From: Chlorobiota bacterium
GTDB lineage: Bacteria > Bacteroidota > Ignavibacteria > Ignavibacteriales > Ignavibacteriaceae
NCBI GenBank assembly: GCA_008363265.1
Contig: RHKR01000140.1
Location: forward strand, 1-6,440
Length of the DNA: 6,440 bases
Reading direction: 5' to 3'
The notes beneath the pieces are model-generated. The model saw only the letters and a program-made list of their open reading frames with translations. It was not told where the DNA came from and made no database searches. Of this stretch, positions 1 to 5,836 are shown in pieces. The stretch's first letter is position 1. Each line of letters opens with the position of its first letter. The position numbers and the translations under genes were made by a program.

Positions 1-768
1 AATTCTTTTGTCGAGCACATACTGGGCAAGGTCGCCCATTCCTTTTACCGTCTCGCCGTCTTCATCGAGGATCATGTCTTCTATGAGCCGTGTGCCGTGG
101 CCGATCCTGTGAGCACCGCACCATTGAATAGCCTGCCAGATCGACTCTTTGCCAAAGGCTTCACCGGCGTGAATGGTAATATTGAAATTCTCACGCTGGA
201 TGTACTGGAAAGCCTCGATATGCTTCTTTGGGGGGTAACCGCCTTCTTCGCCCGCGAGGTCGAACCCGACAACTCCCCTGTCTCTGAAGTTAACGGCGAG
301 TTCCGCTATCTCGAGTGTGTCTTTCATGTTGCGCATGCCGCAAAGGAGAAGGCCGCACTCGACCTTGAATTGCTCTTTCCCCTCCTCGAGTCCCTCGAGA
401 ACTGCTGCCACCACGTCGTCCATGTAGAGTCCGCGTTGGGTGTGGAAAACCGGAGCGAACCTGATCTCAACGTAACAGACACCGTCTTTATACATGTCTT
501 CCATCATTTCGAAGGCCACACGTTTCAGCGCTTCGCGGGTTTGCATCACCGCGCAGGTGTGCTCGAAACCCTGGAGGTATTCAACAAGGTTGCCTTTGTT
601 TGCTCCGCGGTGGAACCATTTTCTCAGTTCTTCGGGATCTTTGGTGGGTAATTTGGTGTAGTTTATTTCTTCGGCCAGTTCAATAATGGTTTCAGGCCTG
701 AGGGTGCCGTCAAGGTGTTCGTGCAGAAGCACTTTGGGCACCGATTTGATGATCTCTTCCGTTGTCAA
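1..768 (-). CDS. add: Adenosine deaminase, N-terminal 256 residues (3' end beyond the window)
   Basis: Adenosine deaminase hydrolyses adenosine or deoxyadenosine to inosine or deoxyinosine plus ammonia in cytosolic purine salvage. Translating the minus strand gives an uninterrupted 256-codon reading frame still open at the window edge. Visible family motifs, in order: HEHLDGTLR (metal-binding His16 and His18), YVEIRFAP at about 99-106, GFDLAGEE at 168-175, TIHAGE at 198-203 (metal ligand His200, catalytic Glu203), and HRIGHGTRL at 220-228 (catalytic His224). The Asp-Asp pair that completes the zinc site lies in the missing C-terminus; full-length family members are about 330-350 residues. I chose TTG at 768-766 as start because no in-frame ATG or GTG lies between it and the upstream stop (801-799) and AGAGG sits six bases before it. 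It is transcribed divergently from the TPR gene. A related deaminase of the superfamily (adenine or aminofutalosine deaminase) is less likely but not fully excluded. Confidence 0.93.
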   Translation of the reverse strand, partial: MTTEEIIKSVPKVLLHEHLDGTLRPETIIELAEEINYTKLPTKDPEELRKWFHRGANKGNLVEYLQGFEHTCAVMQTREALKRVAFEMMEDMYKDGVCYVEIRFAPVFHTQRGLYMDDVVAAVLEGLEEGKEQFKVECGLLLCGMRNMKDTLEIAELAVNFRDRGVVGFDLAGEEGGYPPKKHIEAFQYIQRENFNITIHAGEAFGKESIWQAIQWCGAHRIGHGTRLIEDMILDEDGETVKGMGDLAQYVLDKRI

Positions 769-774
769 GAAAAA

Positions 775-779
775 CCTCT
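775..779 (-). promoter_or_regulatory. Ribosome binding site that fixes the TTG start of add
   Basis: The minus strand reads AGAGG here, six bases before TTG at 768-766. This is the normal Shine-Dalgarno distance and is the main reason for choosing a TTG start. The only other nearby candidates are GTG codons at residues 10 and 13, just before the HEHLDG motif, and they would cut into the conserved N-terminus. Confidence 0.6.
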
Positions 780-789
780 TTTTAAATAT

Positions 790-820
790 GAAATTTATCT
801 ATAAAATCGGTGAAAATCAA
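790..820 (-). promoter_or_regulatory. Candidate promoter for add
   Basis: On the minus strand TTG (820-818) is followed after exactly 20 bases by TAAATTTC (797-790). Bacteroidota primary-sigma promoters are described as TTTG or TTG near -33 and TAnnTTTG near -7, about 20 bases apart, so this differs from the -7 consensus only in the last base. A sigma-70 reading of the same bases (TTGATT, 17 bases, TAAATT) is also possible. The predicted transcript would start around 785 and have a leader of under 20 bases, just long enough for the AGAGG ribosome site. Confidence 0.42.
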
Positions 821-870
821 TTTTTTCGGATGGGTGGATCAATAAAGGTTTGGGTAAAAATCTGTAAATC

Positions 871-901
871 TTGTATATGCAATGATTTCTCAGTAATTTA
901 A
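871..901 (+). promoter_or_regulatory. Candidate promoter for the TPR/DUF3467 operon
   Basis: TTG at 871-873 is followed after 20 bases by TAATTTAA at 894-901. The predicted start near 907 would leave a leader of about 28 bases. The -7 box matches the Bacteroidota TAnnTTTG form only in its first six bases. However, the identical octamer at the identical distance from TTG recurs upstream of the lipoprotein gene (3691-3721), which raises my confidence. The sequence is AT-rich, so chance matches are possible. Confidence 0.42.
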
Positions 902-934
902 ACGACCTTAAATTTTGAAATTTGGAGAAACTAG

Positions 935-2101
935 ATGAAAAAGATCAACATACTTTTTTCAGGCCTGATCCTTCTCGGACTCATGCTATCAGGATATCAG
1001 TGTTCTTCGGCTGAGATGTCGAGCGCAAAACTTTATATTCAGCAGAAGAACTGGGATAAAGCGGCGGAATCGCTGAACAAAGAAATTTCCAAGAACCCCA
1101 AAAGCGATGAAGCTTACTATCTCCTGGGCCTGATCAGCAAGGAAAAGGAAGACATCAAGGGAATGGTTGAGAACTTCAACAAATCCCTCGGGATCAGCAG
1201 TAAATACAAAAACGAAATAGATATTCTTACCCAGAATTCATGGGCTGAAGCTTTTAACGGCGGTGTGGCAAACTACAACAAGGCTGCTCAGTCGAAATCA
1301 AAAGACACTACAGCCATGTTCCTCGATAAAGCCCTCGAGAAATTCAACACTGCCATCTTCCTTGAGCCTGATTCGCTCGAAGCATACAAGATCGCATCGA
1401 TGATCTACCTTAACAAGGGTGAAAATGATAAAGCGATCCCGATCCTCGAGAAGATCGTCGAGAAAAAAGGCTCAGACTACGCTTATGCTCAGCTCGCCGA
1501 AATTTACATTAAGAAAGGTGAGGTAAAGAACAATTCCTACAAAGCCAGCAAGAACGCAGCTGACAGTGTTGCCGCGCAGAAGGATTTCACAAAGGCTCTC
1601 GATATAGCGAAGAAGGGTCTTAATGTTCATCCCGGTAACGAAAACCTGCTTCAGTCGCTCGCAAGCATCTACGGTTTCCTGAACCAGGCTGAAGAGGGTG
1701 CCGCCCTGTTCGAAGGTGAAGTAAAAAAGAATCCGAACAACAAGCTCAGCAGGCTCTATTACGGTATCTTCCTCACAAACATTCAGAACTACACAGGAGC
1801 TGTTACCGAGTTCGCTGAAGTTATCAAACTTGATCCGAACTTCTTCGAAGCTTACTATTATGAAGGTTTCGCATATTACAACTGGGGTCTTACCATCCTT
1901 AAAAAAGCTGACGCCAACAAGGAAGACGGAAGGCCTGAAGCCAATCCTAAATTTGAAAAATGCGTTGAAAACCTGAAGGTATACACCGAAAAAGCTCCTA
2001 AAGAGAGAAAAGGTTACGACCTCCTCTTCAAGGCTTATTCAAGGTTGAGCAAGACCAAAGAAGCTGAGGAAATTCAGAAGATATTAATGGAAATGAAGTA
2101 A
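935..2101 (+). CDS. TPR-repeat envelope protein, probable lipoprotein or periplasmic protein
   Basis: A 388-residue protein built almost wholly of tetratricopeptide (TPR) helical pairs, a fold that normally scaffolds protein-protein contacts; its partner is unknown. Residues 1-20 form a signal-peptide-like segment (two Lys, then a hydrophobic run). Cys23 in SGYQC could be lipidated, but Tyr and Gln before it do not fit the usual lipobox, so signal peptidase I cleavage after Ala26 (SSA/E) is the alternative. TPR-like units cover roughly 28-90 (with NPKSDEAYYLLG at 54-65), 130-178 (EPDSLEAYKIASMIYLNKG), 182-197, 216-267, 269-302 and 303-320 (DPNFFEAYYYEGFAYYNWG), and a last helical pair covers 340-388. 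The segment at 91-130 and the Lys/Asn/Ala-rich stretch at 196-216 are less regular. GGAG at 924-927, seven bases before ATG, supports the start. It ends one base before the DUF3467 gene, so the two form an operon. Confidence 0.88.
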   Translation: MKKINILFSGLILLGLMLSGYQCSSAEMSSAKLYIQQKNWDKAAESLNKEISKNPKSDEAYYLLGLISKEKEDIKGMVENFNKSLGISSKYKNEIDILTQNSWAEAFNGGVANYNKAAQSKSKDTTAMFLDKALEKFNTAIFLEPDSLEAYKIASMIYLNKGENDKAIPILEKIVEKKGSDYAYAQLAEIYIKKGEVKNNSYKASKNAADSVAAQKDFTKALDIAKKGLNVHPGNENLLQSLASIYGFLNQAEEGAALFEGEVKKNPNNKLSRLYYGIFLTNIQNYTGAVTEFAEVIKLDPNFFEAYYYEGFAYYNWGLTILKKADANKEDGRPEANPKFEKCVENLKVYTEKAPKERKGYDLLFKAYSRLSKTKEAEEIQKILMEMK

Positions 2102-2102
2102 A

Positions 2103-2438
2103 ATGAATCAGAATCCGAAGGATCCTGCAGTTCCACAGCAGCAGCAATTGAACGTTGAACTTGGTGAGAAGGAAGCGGAAGGTATATACTCGAACCTCGC
2201 TTTCATAACCCACTCACCGGCGGAGTTCGTTATCGATTTCACCCGGATACTTCCCGGGGTTCAGAAAGCCAAAGTGATGTCGCGGATAATCACGACACCG
2301 CAGCATGCCAAGATGCTGCTTCGGGCTCTGGCCGATAACATTGAGAAATATGAAACCCGCTTCGGTGAGATCAACGTTGATTTCCCGCAGGAGCAACAGT
2401 TCGGATTCCCTCCCCCACGGACTGAAAAGTTCAATTAG
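2103..2438 (+). CDS. DUF3467 family small protein
   Basis: A 111-residue protein with no signal peptide, hence cytosolic. Residues 1-15 are a Gln/Pro-rich leader. The core (about 16-96) matches my memory of the DUF3467 family: YSNLAFITHSPAEFVIDFTR at 29-48, LPGVQKAKVMSRIITTPQHA at 50-69, then a predicted helix (KMLLRALADNIEKYETRFG, 70-88) and a Pro/Phe-rich tail. The function of DUF3467 is not established; I recall members near RNA polymerase or other housekeeping genes in Bacteroidota, but this window cannot confirm that. The ATG lies one base after the TPR stop codon, and only a weak purine stretch (within the last TPR codons) serves as ribosome site, so translation is probably coupled to the TPR gene. 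A strong terminator follows directly. Confidence 0.85.
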   Translation: MNQNPKDPAVPQQQQLNVELGEKEAEGIYSNLAFITHSPAEFVIDFTRILPGVQKAKVMSRIITTPQHAKMLLRALADNIEKYETRFGEINVDFPQEQQFGFPPPRTEKFN

Positions 2439-2447
2439 AAGTCTTAA

Positions 2448-2481
2448 AATAAAGGCTGCCTGCAACAAGGCAGCCTTTATT
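2448..2481 (+). terminator. Terminator of the TPR/DUF3467 operon
   Basis: A perfect 14-bp inverted repeat: AATAAAGGCTGCCT at 2448-2461 and its exact complement at 2468-2481, with loop GCAACA. The GC core AGGCTGCC is flanked by an A-rich left side and a T-rich right side (TTTATTGTT), so the stem could also stop transcripts from the other direction. It begins ten bases after the DUF3467 stop codon. Confidence 0.87.
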
Positions 2482-2533
2482 GTTAGCTGCATCACCAATT
2501 CTTACAAAATCGTTATATAATGATAAAATAATC

Positions 2534-2563
2534 TTGCTTTTAGCGGATTAAATATTAAATTCA
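2534..2563 (+). promoter_or_regulatory. Weak candidate promoter for the T9SS cargo gene
   Basis: TTG at 2534-2536 is followed after 19 bases by TAAATTCA at 2556-2563, a six-of-eight match to the Bacteroidota -7 box TAnnTTTG. The leader would be about 70 bases and would begin within the inverted repeat at 2554-2588. The surrounding sequence is very AT-rich, and other placements, such as a box at TAATAG 2585-2590, cannot be excluded. Confidence 0.25.
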
Positions 2564-2588
2564 TGTTTGATATTTCAAACACTTTAAT
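2554..2588. repeat. Two-part inverted repeat upstream of the T9SS cargo gene
   Basis: The inner part is TGTTTGA (2564-2570), TATT, TCAAACA (2575-2581), a perfect 7-bp stem with a four-base loop. An outer pair, ATTAAA (2554-2559) and TTTAAT (2583-2588), extends it with an uneven internal loop of four bases against one. It lies 53-87 bases before the ATG of the next gene and has no T-run after it, so it is not a simple terminator. An operator or a structured start of the mRNA leader are the likely roles. Confidence 0.5.
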
Positions 2589-2640
2589 AGCACCGTTTCT
2601 CCGGAATTTTTAATCACATCATCATCTTTAGGAGTACAAA

Positions 2641-3561
2641 ATGAGAAGAAGTTTACTTTTCATTGTTATTTTACTGTTCTCAGGCGTGTTATTCGCGCAG
2701 CAGAACAAGATCAACGTGGTAATTTCCATAAAGTGTACCAATGCCCCCCAGTTCTCCATTTGGAATGACACCATCCGTGAAGGACAAAAATATGAGGTGA
2801 AACCCGCGAATCTTGCAGCCCCATACAACATAGCTCAGGCATTGTACAATTCTATCGTTGGCTCCTACTTCGTTTTTGAAGATGGTTGCATCAATCAGGA
2901 TATACAGGTGAGGATAACCCTGAACAATGTTAACTGCAGCAATGGCCTTTTCACACCTGCCAATGCACAGGCCCTTTTCTTCTTTTGGAGGGTTGAGGTA
3001 TTCGATTTCGCAGGTATCGACCCACTCCCGAGTCCATATAACTTCAATTCGCCTTCGGTGTTCAGACTTGTACTGAAGAAATCAGGACTTTTCAACGCGT
3101 TTTGTCAGCTCTCTGGCCTCAATCCGGCGGAACTTCTGGCATTTGCATATATGACAGTTACCGGTAGTTTCACTACATCAGGTATCACAACGCAGAACTA
3201 TAACGATTCACTCGTGGCCAGGATATCACACTTTTCCGACATAGTCGGAGGTAAGCAGCAAGGCCTGGTTAGTGTTGAAGATCCTGTTGAGCTGCCTGTT
3301 GCATTCGGCTTGGATCAGAACTATCCGAACCCGTTCAATCCTTCCACGATCATCAAGTATTCCGTGCCTGAAAGAGCCGATGTGGTTCTCCGGGTATACG
3401 ACGTGATGGGTGTTGAAGTTGCCCGTCTGGTAAACGACACAAAGGATGCCGGAACATATGAGGTCAGGTTCGATGCCTCCGGACTGCCATCCGGAATGTA
3501 TCTCTACGAGCTTCGTGCAGGCAGTGTGGTTCTTAACAAGAAGATGTTACTTGTAAAATAA
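2641..3561 (+). CDS. Secreted protein with T9SS type A C-terminal sorting domain; body unrecognised
   Basis: A 306-residue exported protein. Residues 1-20 form a signal peptide (two Arg, a hydrophobic run LLFIVILLFSGVLF, cleavage about FAQ/QNK). The C-terminal 85 residues are a type IX secretion sorting domain: FGLDQNYPNPFNPST at 222-236, IIKYSVPE, VVLRVYDVMGVEVARLV at 248-264, GTYEVRFDASGLPSGMYLYE at 271-290, and the closing KKMLLVK. In this system the tail guides the protein across the outer membrane and is normally removed, leaving cargo released or attached to the surface. The body (about 21-205) is not a family I recognise: it looks beta-rich, holds four cysteines (32, 83, 99, 155) that could pair in two disulphides, has an NxxNCSNG stretch near 97, and ends with ISHFSDIVGG at 195-204, which resembles a domain-ending beta strand. 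AGGAG at 2630-2634, six bases before ATG, fixes the start. It is flanked by its own upstream repeat and a terminator, so it appears to be a single-gene unit. Confidence 0.88.
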   Translation: MRRSLLFIVILLFSGVLFAQQNKINVVISIKCTNAPQFSIWNDTIREGQKYEVKPANLAAPYNIAQALYNSIVGSYFVFEDGCINQDIQVRITLNNVNCSNGLFTPANAQALFFFWRVEVFDFAGIDPLPSPYNFNSPSVFRLVLKKSGLFNAFCQLSGLNPAELLAFAYMTVTGSFTTSGITTQNYNDSLVARISHFSDIVGGKQQGLVSVEDPVELPVAFGLDQNYPNPFNPSTIIKYSVPERADVVLRVYDVMGVEVARLVNDTKDAGTYEVRFDASGLPSGMYLYELRAGSVVLNKKMLLVK

Positions 3562-3588
3562 GATGACGGGTTACCCGCGTCTTTAGTG

Positions 3589-3659
3589 AAAAGAGCATTA
3601 AAAGAAAGCCGGCTGACGTGGCATTTGAGTGCCTGATCTTTCGTTTAATGCTCTTTTTT
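3589..3659 (+). terminator. Long branched terminator after the T9SS cargo gene
   Basis: The outer arms 3589-3608 and 3638-3657 pair over 20 positions with a single A-G mismatch (3603 against 3643), centred on AAAAGAGCATTAAA and TTTAATGCTCTTTT, and the right arm ends in six T (3654-3659). The 29 bases between the arms contain a second small hairpin, GGCA-TTTGAG-TGCC (3620-3633). The T-run and the position 27 bases after the stop codon fit a rho-independent terminator, though the loop is larger than usual. Confidence 0.72.
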
Positions 3660-3690
3660 GATTGTTTCGGGTGCTTTATAAACAAATAAT

Positions 3691-3721
3691 TTGCAAGCAA
3701 TGCAGATAATAATTAATTTAA
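3691..3721 (+). promoter_or_regulatory. Candidate promoter for the lipoprotein/outer-membrane protein operon
   Basis: TTG at 3691-3693 (in context TTTG from 3690) is followed after 20 bases by TAATTTAA at 3714-3721. The predicted transcript start near 3727 leaves a leader of about 30 bases. The same octamer with the same spacing occurs at 871-901 before the TPR gene. It lies immediately downstream of the preceding terminator, as expected for the start of a new transcription unit. Confidence 0.45.
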
Positions 3722-3757
3722 GATGTAAACGATTAATAATATTAACATGAGATTGCA

Positions 3758-5824
3758 ATGAAGTTATTCTACAAAAGTCTTACCGGATTAGCCGGTTTTC
3801 TATTGCTTCTCTTTTCCGGATGTGATATAGTCACCGACCCGATGATGCCGGTTTGGGACGTTGAACTCAATCTTCCATTCGTGAACAGACAATATACTCT
3901 TAAAGAGATTGTTGAGAGGGATACGTCAAACCTGAAGGTCAGGAGCGATACTGCAATAATTATCTATGAGCAGTTGCAGAATCTCAACTCGGTCAGGATC
4001 GAGAACAGGATGACGCTGGATGCTGATCCAAAAAGTATTAAAGCCACTGTCGGCACGATAAAAGTTGACGATGTTGCTCCGGTAACTCAGAGCATTAAAA
4101 TGACCCAGTGGATCAATGTGACACCGGGACAGCCGCAGATCGTACCACCGGTGAACAACACCCTGATCGTCCAGGATCTCGCCAGACTTACTTCATTCGA
4201 AGTAGCCGAATTATCGGCGGGCACAATGGCACTAAAACTGCGGAATGAGAACGGCCCCATACCGATCACGATCAGCAGGATAATCGTAAGATCCGCCAGG
4301 AATTACACCTACCGCGGCAGCACCATAGCTGAAAACACCAGACTTCTTACGGATAACACAACTTTCACTCTTACCCAGAATCAGGAAAGAACGATAAATT
4401 TTCCTCTGGCGGGTGTAAAGCTCGTGGATTCACTCCGTGTTGAAGTGCAGCTCTCGTCTCCGGGAAGTGCGGGTCAGTCGGTTACCCTGCCGGCAGATCC
4501 GAAGACAATTATAACCTCATCGTTCTCAGGTCTTTCAATCGCCGGAGTAAAAGCTGTTATCCCGCGTCAGGATCCGATCAGCAAGAGTGACGTTATCAAG
4601 ATCGATGACTCGACACAGTATTCACTGATCAAGTTTGATTCCGGCCATTTGGATATCTCAATAAAGAACTCGATCGATATGCCGTTCCAGGTTACGATCG
4701 GTGTTACCGAACTCAAAAAACCTGACGGAACAGCGTTCAGCCAGGTGATATCTGTTCCTGCAAAGGGAACCGCCACTTTCTCGATCCCTGACATGAAAAA
4801 TTACACTGTCAACTCAGGCGGCGCGCTGAAGAATACCATCACCTATACAGCCAGCGCTGTAAACAATGTGCAGGCCGGTGTTACAAGCACGGTTTTGGTA
4901 ACAGACAGTCTTGTTTCCAGCATAAGCATGGGCGGGCTTGTTGTGCAGAGCATTACCGGACGGGTTAAACCTGTTGAACTTCGGGTTGCTGAAACTGAGA
5001 TCGGTATCAACCTGAAAGACCTTCAGAAAGGATTCCAGTTTGGAAGACTTGACCTTCAGGATTCGGACATCAAATTGCTGGTTCAGAAAGCAACGAGCTT
5101 CGAGGTTAGATTCTCGGGCAAACTTAAAGGAACCAATGGCGTTAACACAGCCGAGTTGGATCTACCACCGACGATACTTGGTTCCGGTTTAAGCACAATC
5201 AAGCTTGATCCGGTGAAAGTTGAGCAATTTATTCTGGCATTCCCGAACAACCTGCCCAACAAGATGACCGTTGTCGGCGTTACAAAGTTGAACCCCAACT
5301 ACAAAGAGGGAACAGCCCAGATGATCGATTCGGTATACGGTGTAGGTCAACTCGATTTCCCGTTCCACGTCGGAATATCCAACGGTACATTCTCTGATAC
5401 AGTTGCTGTAGAATTCTCAAACGCTGATTCAAGCAAGCTCAACAACGCCAATTCGGCTGAAATTTCACTTGTGCTTGAAAACGGATTCCCGGCGGCTATC
5501 GATTTCTCAGGAACATTTGTCGATAAGGACTACCGCAAGGTGATGAACCTTATCCCAAAAAATTCCGGGAACGACTCGATCGTGGCAATTCATGGTGCTA
5601 CGGTCGGCTCCGATGACAAGGTGATCACCGCTGCGAAAGACAGCATTGTGATAAAGCTTGTTAATCAGGACTTCAGGAATTTCCAGAAATCGAAGTTCCT
5701 GATATTCCATGTAAAGTTGAACACCTCAAGGCCAAATGCCCTGCCGGTCAAGTTCTATGCCCTCGATAAATTCAAGCTGCGAGCATACGGCAAGTTCTCC
5801 TACAAAGTAGACCCAAATCAATAG
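3758..5824 (+). CDS. Large outer-envelope lipoprotein with repeated beta-rich segments
   Basis: A 688-residue protein with a type II signal peptide: Lys2 and Lys6, a hydrophobic run, then FSGC with the lipidated cysteine at 22, followed by Asp23. I know no named family for it. After a short linker comes PVWDVELNLPFVNRQYTL at 31-48, a segment I associate with lipoproteins of Ignavibacteria and relatives. The rest is rich in alternating hydrophobic residues, Thr, Ser, Val and Asn, which suggests stacked beta-sandwich domains. Internal similarity is visible: LKLRNENGPIPITIS (159-173), LDISIKNSIDMPFQVTI (298-314) and ISLVLENGFPAAIDFSG (569-585) share a strand, N, strand pattern. ADPKSI (89-94) recurs as ADPKTI (246-251), and GLSIAGVKAVIP (258-269) resembles GLVVQSITGRVKP (393-405). 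There are no cysteines in the mature chain beyond Cys22 and no catalytic motif I can see, so a structural or binding role is more likely than an enzyme. The ribosome site is weak (TGAGA at 3748-3752). It is followed at 12 bases by the barrel gene. Confidence 0.85.
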   Translation: MKLFYKSLTGLAGFLLLLFSGCDIVTDPMMPVWDVELNLPFVNRQYTLKEIVERDTSNLKVRSDTAIIIYEQLQNLNSVRIENRMTLDADPKSIKATVGTIKVDDVAPVTQSIKMTQWINVTPGQPQIVPPVNNTLIVQDLARLTSFEVAELSAGTMALKLRNENGPIPITISRIIVRSARNYTYRGSTIAENTRLLTDNTTFTLTQNQERTINFPLAGVKLVDSLRVEVQLSSPGSAGQSVTLPADPKTIITSSFSGLSIAGVKAVIPRQDPISKSDVIKIDDSTQYSLIKFDSGHLDISIKNSIDMPFQVTIGVTELKKPDGTAFSQVISVPAKGTATFSIPDMKNYTVNSGGALKNTITYTASAVNNVQAGVTSTVLVTDSLVSSISMGGLVVQSITGRVKPVELRVAETEIGINLKDLQKGFQFGRLDLQDSDIKLLVQKATSFEVRFSGKLKGTNGVNTAELDLPPTILGSGLSTIKLDPVKVEQFILAFPNNLPNKMTVVGVTKLNPNYKEGTAQMIDSVYGVGQLDFPFHVGISNGTFSDTVAVEFSNADSSKLNNANSAEISLVLENGFPAAIDFSGTFVDKDYRKVMNLIPKNSGNDSIVAIHGATVGSDDKVITAAKDSIVIKLVNQDFRNFQKSKFLIFHVKLNTSRPNALPVKFYALDKFKLRAYGKFSYKVDPNQ

Positions 5825-5825
5825 T

Positions 5826-5831
5826 GAGGTG
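5826..5831 (+). promoter_or_regulatory. Strong ribosome binding site of the downstream outer-membrane protein gene
   Basis: GAGGTG lies two bases after the lipoprotein stop codon and five bases before the ATG at 5837. It is a close match to the 16S rRNA anti-Shine-Dalgarno sequence and much stronger than the site of the lipoprotein gene upstream. This suggests the barrel protein is translated efficiently from the shared message. Confidence 0.7.
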
Positions 5832-5836
5832 ACAAG

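Noticed and set aside
97..651. Plus-strand open frame of 184 codons opposite add
   Set aside because: It lies wholly antisense to a frame carrying all the adenosine deaminase motifs. Its translation shows no recognisable domain, and the openness comes from the codon use of the real gene.
686..901. Plus-strand open frame of 71 codons across the add start and the divergent spacer
   Set aside because: It covers the conserved N-terminus of add on the wrong strand and both candidate promoters. It has no good ribosome site, and its translation is Cys/Lys/Ile-rich, as expected from AT-rich non-coding DNA.
2214..2520. Open frames on both strands running through the DUF3467 gene and its terminator
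   Set aside because: Both read through the perfect terminator hairpin, have no family signature and overlap a recognised gene in other frames.
3567..3577. Small palindrome CGGG-TTA-CCCG just after the T9SS cargo stop codon
   Set aside because: It is only four base pairs and no T-run follows. The larger hairpin downstream is the convincing terminator.
3747..3761. Four-codon mini-frame ATG-AGA-TTG-CAA-TGA whose stop overlaps the lipoprotein ATG
   Set aside because: A start/stop overlap of this kind can serve as a coupling leader, but the sequence is too short and has no ribosome site of its own to separate it from chance.
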